From JACVRU01 sp040905885 (GTDB lineage: Bacteria > Actinomycetota > Thermoleophilia > Gaiellales > Gaiellaceae): a stretch of DNA of 42,644 nucleotides. Location of the stretch: NCBI GenBank assembly GCA_040905885.1, contig JBBDQR010000057.1, positions 1-42,644 of the forward strand, given 5' to 3'. Made by a program: the position numbers and the translations under genes. The notes under the pieces are model-generated. The model was not told the DNA's origin, ran no database searches, and was given only the letters and a program-made list of their open reading frames with translations. Shown here in pieces: positions 21,601 to 27,600 of this stretch (position 1 is its first letter; each line of letters begins with the position of its first letter).

Positions 21601-24600
21601 CCGAGCCGACGCGCACCACGCGCACCGGCGGCATCCGCTCCTTCATCGAGCAGGTGAGGGTCTGCGTGATCGGGCCGGGCGTGACTTGCACCTCGGATGC
21701 CGAGTTCGCCTTCACGAAGGACGTCGTCTTCGACTCCACCAACTGGAGCACGCCGCGTACGGTCGTCCTGCGCGCGGTCGACGACGCCCGCGTCGACGGC
21801 ATGGACACGCAGGTGTTCGCGCCGCAGCTCGACCTGCTGAACAACATCCAGGGGCCGCTGTTCATCCGCGGCGGCCTGGGCGAGGACCGCACCGGGCTCT
21901 TCGAGCGCGAGCCGGTCATGCTGCCCGGCGAGTTCAACCGGCGGCCGTCGATGGGCGACGTGATCACGGCGACCGAGGCGAGCGGCCCGACGCCGGCGAC
22001 GATCACGATCGACCCGAGCACCCTCAAGCAGGTCGTCGCGACGACGACGGAGGAGGGCACCGTCTCGACCTTCGAGACGCAGGAGATCGAGATCCGCGCG
22101 ACCGGCGGGACGTTCCGGCTCTCCTACGACGGAGGCGCGACCTGGAGCACGCCGCTGGCCCACAACGCCTCGGCCCTCGACGTCGAGCTGGCGCTCGAGG
22201 CCCTCGCCACCGGCGACGTCAAGGTCTCCCAGAACTCGAGCGTCTACACGGTCATCTGGAAGGTCACGGGCGACAAGGCGCAGCTCACCGCCGACGCGGC
22301 CGCCCTGAAGCCGCTCGTCCCGGCGGACCTCGTCGACTTCACGCTCCAGATCACCGACGGCACGGCGAAGAACAAGATCCGCATCATCAAGACCGCCGTC
22401 GCGTCCGGCCCGAACTGGCTGCTCACGCTCGACAAGCCGTGGTTCAGCCCCTTCACCGGCGACGCCTCCGTGCCCGACGCGACGAGCGAGTTCGCGATCT
22501 TCGTGACGAACCCGAACCTGCTCGTCAAGGAGGAGACGCAGGCCGACATCCTCTGGGTCAGCGACGCCGACAACCCGGGCTCCTTCAACGATCCGGCGCT
22601 GACCCCGAACCCGTTCGGGATCGGCCGGCTGTTCTTCGACGAGACCCGCTTCGGCCCCAAGGCCAGGACCAGCACCTTCACCAACGGCGGCGTCGGCGGC
22701 GCGGACGAGGTGCAGCGGCTCCAGATCGTCAACGGGCAGTCGGGCACCTTCACCCTGCGCTTCGGCACCGAGGTGACGGGCCCGCTGGATTGGGACGCCA
22801 CCGCCGGGGAGATCCAGTCGGCCCTCGAGGCGCTCGCGAATGTCGGCGCCGGCGACGTGACGGTCGTCTTCGACTCCGGCCTCGAGCAGTTCGTGCTCAC
22901 CTTCGTCGGCGCCCTCGGCGGCACCGACCAGCCGCTGCTCAAGGCCGACACGGCGCTCCTCGTCGGCGGCGACGAGCTGAACAAGATGCGCCTCGTCGGC
23001 TACGGGATGGGCGGCGACCGCACCATCGGCGGCGCCCCGCAGCCCGGCGGGATCACGTTCGAGGAGATCGACGACCTGCGGATCGACCTCGGCGTCGGCA
23101 ACAACGAGCTCACGATCGACGACACGCACGTCGGCAAGACCGTCGTCAACACCGGCCGCGGCAACGACGTCGTCTACGTCAAGACGATCTCCGGCCACAC
23201 GTACGTCAACCTCGGCGCCGGCACCGACAACATCACGGTGACGAGCGACACGTCGAAGCTGAACCAGATCCTCGGGCTCCTGACGGTCAGCGGCGACACG
23301 CCGCGCGCCGACGTGCTCACCCTCGCCAAGGGCTCGCCGGCCGACCTCGCCGCCGCCGTGAACGCGGTCGACGAGATCCAGCAGGTGACGATCGACGCCA
23401 CCGGCGGCACCTACACGCTCTCGCTCGGCGGCTACACGACCGCGCCGATCGCCTACAACGCGAGCGCGCTGGCCGTGAAGAACGCGCTCGAGGCGCTGAC
23501 GAGCATCGGCGTCGGCAACGTCAAGGTCAGCAAGGCCGGCTCGGCCTACCGGATCACCTTCATCGGCTCCCTCGCCGGCACCGACGTCGCCCTGCTCGCC
23601 GCGAACAGCTCGGGCCTCACCAACGGCGCCGGCGTGAGCGACACGATGACGATCAACGACACGGCGACCACGGCCGACACGTGGGCGCTGCTGACCTCCT
23701 CGGCGCTGACCGGCCTGAGCCTGCCGGGCCCGAACGAGATCCAGCAGCTCGTGATCGACGCGACCGGCGGCACCTTCACCGTCTCCTTCGGCGCCGCGAC
23801 GACCGCGCCGCTCTCGTGGATCGTCTCGGCGGCCGATCTCCAGCTCGCGCTCGAGGGCCTGACGGGGATCGGCACCGGCAACGTCGCCGTGACGAAGAAC
23901 GACGACGTCTACGTGATCCGCTTCCAGGGCGCGCTGTCGAACAGCGACGTAAACCAGCTGACCGCCGACGGCTCAGGCCTCTCGAAGGCCGTCGAGCAGC
24001 TGGGCGGCGCGGTCACCACCGGCGCCGGCACGGCCTCCATGTCGACCAGGCGCAGCGGCGGCGGCACCGCGGCGATCAACAACGTGCAGGTGCTGACCGT
24101 GGACGCCACCGGCGGCGTCTACAGGCTCACGTTCGCCGGCGGCACGCTCAACAGCGGGGACATCCCGTTCGACGCGAGCGCCGAGGTCGTACGGCAGGCG
24201 CTGCAGGACGCGATCGCGCAGGGCGACGTGTTCGCGGAGCTGAAGTTCGACGTCACCGTCGAGCGCTACGAGAACGTCTACCTGATCGGCTTCCAGGGCA
24301 ACTTCCGGAGCATCAACGACGGGCCCGGCATCGACTTCCTCGTCGCCCACACGCCGGTGCTGGCGGGCACGGTCTCGATCCAGACCCGGATGGACGGGAT
24401 CAACTACTACGGGATCGAGACGCTGAACATCCTCACCGGCTCCGGCGCCGAGGTCTTCAACGTCCAGGGCACGACCCCCGGCTCGGGCGGCTTCGCGCTC
24501 GGCGGCGGGATCGCGGTCACGAACGTCAGCCTCAACAACGGCGACGACCGCGTCTTCGCCTCGTCGAACGCCGACCTCGACCGCGTCTCCTGGCTCGGCT

Positions 24601-27600
24601 TCGACTTCCTGACCGGCAACCTGGACGACTTCCGCGGCGCGCTCAACCTCGACCTCGGCCTCGGCCGGCACCGGCTGTTCATCTCCGACGAGGCGGCGAC
24701 CGTCGGCGACACGAGCGTGCGCATCTCCGACAGCGCGCCGATGGGCGCGACGGGTCTCTCGCCGAGCGCCGAGATCTGGATCACGGGCCTGGCGCCGCGC
24801 GGGATCTCGTACAAGGTCGCGATGAGCGGCAACCTCCACGACGGCGTCGTCTACTGGTCGGGCTTCGGCGACGACACGATCTTGATCGACGGCACGCACC
24901 GGCGGATGGGGCAGCGGACGACGACCCTGCTCAACACGGGCCTCGGCAACGACGACGTGACCGTGACGCTGACCGAAATGCAGGACGGGTTCTTCACCCT
25001 CTTCACCTCCGGCGGCTCGGCCACGGACGACCCGCTGCCGATCGCCGACGCGGCGCCCGACGACGACATCGTCGACGCCTCGGGCTCGTCGCTGCCGCTC
25101 GTGATCATCGGCGGCTTCGGCAACGACATCATCGTCGGCGGCACCAACCGCGACGTGATCTTCGGCGACTTCGGCCGCATCCAGTACATCGACCCGGTGA
25201 GCGGCGCGATCGTCGCCACGCACGGCTTCGGCGGCCGCGGCGACCTGATCTCGAGCCTCGCGGTCGACCCGCGCTGGCTGATCTCGCGCCACCTCGAGCT
25301 CGGCGCCTCGGACGTCCTCCAGGGCAACGCCGGCGAGGACGTCCTGATCGGCGGCGCCGGCTCGACGGGCTTCCCGGGCATCGGCGGCTACCACGACTAC
25401 ATCGACGGCGACGCGGGCGACGACCTGATCTTCGGCGACGCGGTCGAGCTCTTCCGCCGCGACGTGAGCCCGATGGTCCAGACCAACATCACCGACCCGC
25501 GCTTCCAGTCGCTGAGCGGCATCCGGCTCTACACCCGCACCGACCTCGACCCGATGCCCGTCGACGGCGACAACAGCGGCGCTGCGCTGATCCAGAACCT
25601 GGCGCAGAACTATCGCGACACGGGCGCCGCTCCGACGTGGGCCGAGTACGTGATCGTCAACCTCTTCCACTCGGCCGCGATCGAGGCCTCGGCCACCAAC
25701 AGCTTCGGCAACGACTACATCGCGGGCGGCGCCAACGACGACGTCATCTTCGCGCAGCTGGGCAACGACGTCGTCCAGGGCGACGGCGCGATCGAGGGTG
25801 CGCTCGCCAACGATCCGGTCTACGCCTACCGCGTCGCTGCGCCGGACATCGCGCTGACGCCGAGCCTCACCGTGACGTCGATCGGCACGCTCGCGATCCG
25901 CGCCTCGTTCGAGGCCGCGACCGACGGCGACGACTACATCGAGGCCGGCGGCGGCGACGACGTGGTCTTCGGCGGCCTCGGCCAGGACGACATCGTCGGC
26001 GGCAGCAGCGGGCTCTACACGCTGACGAACAGCACCCTGCGGCCGGACGGCAGCGACCTCATCTTCGGCGGCTCGGGCGAGCGGATCGACCGCAACCACG
26101 ACGCGGCGGGCGCGTTCGCGAACGTGCACTCCCGCGACGCGGACACGATCGTCGGCGACAACGCCAACATCTACCGGATCGTCGGCATCAACAGCTCCGA
26201 CGCCGGCGCGCTCGGCACGATCCGCTTCGCCTACGACAACTACGCCGGCCGCGGGATCGTCGTCCGCGCGGTCACGCTTCTCGACTACACGCCGGGCGGC
26301 CCGTCGTTCCTCCCCTCGGCGGCCGGCGACATCGGCGGCGCCGACGAGATCCACGGCGAGTCCGGCGACGACACGATCTACGGCCAGCGCGACGGCGACG
26401 TCATCTTCGGCGACAGCGAGGACGACGACGTGATCGGCGGCTGGGGCAACGACTGGATCTCCGGCGGCACCGGCGTCGACGGCATCCTCGGCGACGACGG
26501 CCGGATCTTCACCAGCCGCAACAGCACCGCGTACGGCGAGCCGCTCTACGGGGTCGCGCCGCTGGCCGCGGTCAACCAGACGATCGCGACGCCGGGGAAC
26601 ATCCAGGTGGCGCTGATCCACGTCGCGAACGCGCTGAAGAAGACGGTCGACCTGACGCCGTTCAACCTGACGCCGTCCGACCTGATGGACGACCCGCTGC
26701 ACGACGCGACGTTCGCCGACGACGTCATCTACGGCGGCCTCGGCGACGACTTCCTGCACGGCGGCGCGGGCGACGACGCGATCTCCGGCGGCGAGGCGCT
26801 CCAGCCGTACTTCGACGAGCCGACCAACCCGGGCAACATCCTCCGCTTCGGCGAGAACCGCGCGGGCGAGCACTACGACTACGACGAGGTCGACCCGCGG
26901 ACGAAGCTCGAGCCGTACTTCCTCAACTGGTCGACGACGGAGGGTCCGATCGTCGCGAGCGCCACGTGGGGCAACAAGAACTCGGACGGCGACGACGTCA
27001 TCTTCGGCGACCTCGGCAACGACTGGCTCGTCGGCGGCACCGGCAAGGACACGCTCTGGGGCGGCTGGGGCAACGACATCCTGAACGCCGACGACGACCT
27101 CGACACCAACGGCGGCCTCAACGACCAGCCCGAGACGCACCCGAGCTACGAGGACCGCGCGTTCGGCGGCGCCGGCCTGGACGTCCTCTACGGGAACACG
27201 GGCGGCGACCGGCTGATCGACTGGGTCGGCGAGTTCAACAGCTACATCGTCCCGTTCGCCCCGTTCGGCATGTTCACGGTCAGCCGGCAGGTGCCGCCCG
27301 CGCTCTACCAGTTCCTCTACGACCTCTCGAAGGCGCAGGGCGCCGACCCGACCCGGGCGACGGACACCGGCAACTCGGCGGCCCGCAACGGCGAGCCGGA
27401 CGGCGAGATCGGCCTGATCACGCAGCAGGACGACGCCTGGCAGGACCAGACGGGCGCCCCCACCGACCCGCAGCCCGGGAACATCCCCGGCGGTCGCCGC
27501 GACGTCCTCCGCGGCGCCGACTTCAACAACGGCCAGATGCAGGGCTTCGCGGTCGACAGCGGCATCTGGGCCGTCAGCGGCGGCCAGCTGCAGGTCTCGG

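Noticed and set aside
13917..23198. Minus-strand frame of 3,093 residues (also 8073-13532 and 23973-28223)
   Set aside because: Composition of repeated Asp/Arg/Val/Glu typical of an antisense shadow; no recognisable fold or start signal.
17031..27225. CRISPR-like repetition
   Set aside because: The periodic sequence encodes RTX nonapeptides in frame; there are no fixed repeats with unique spacers and no cas genes.
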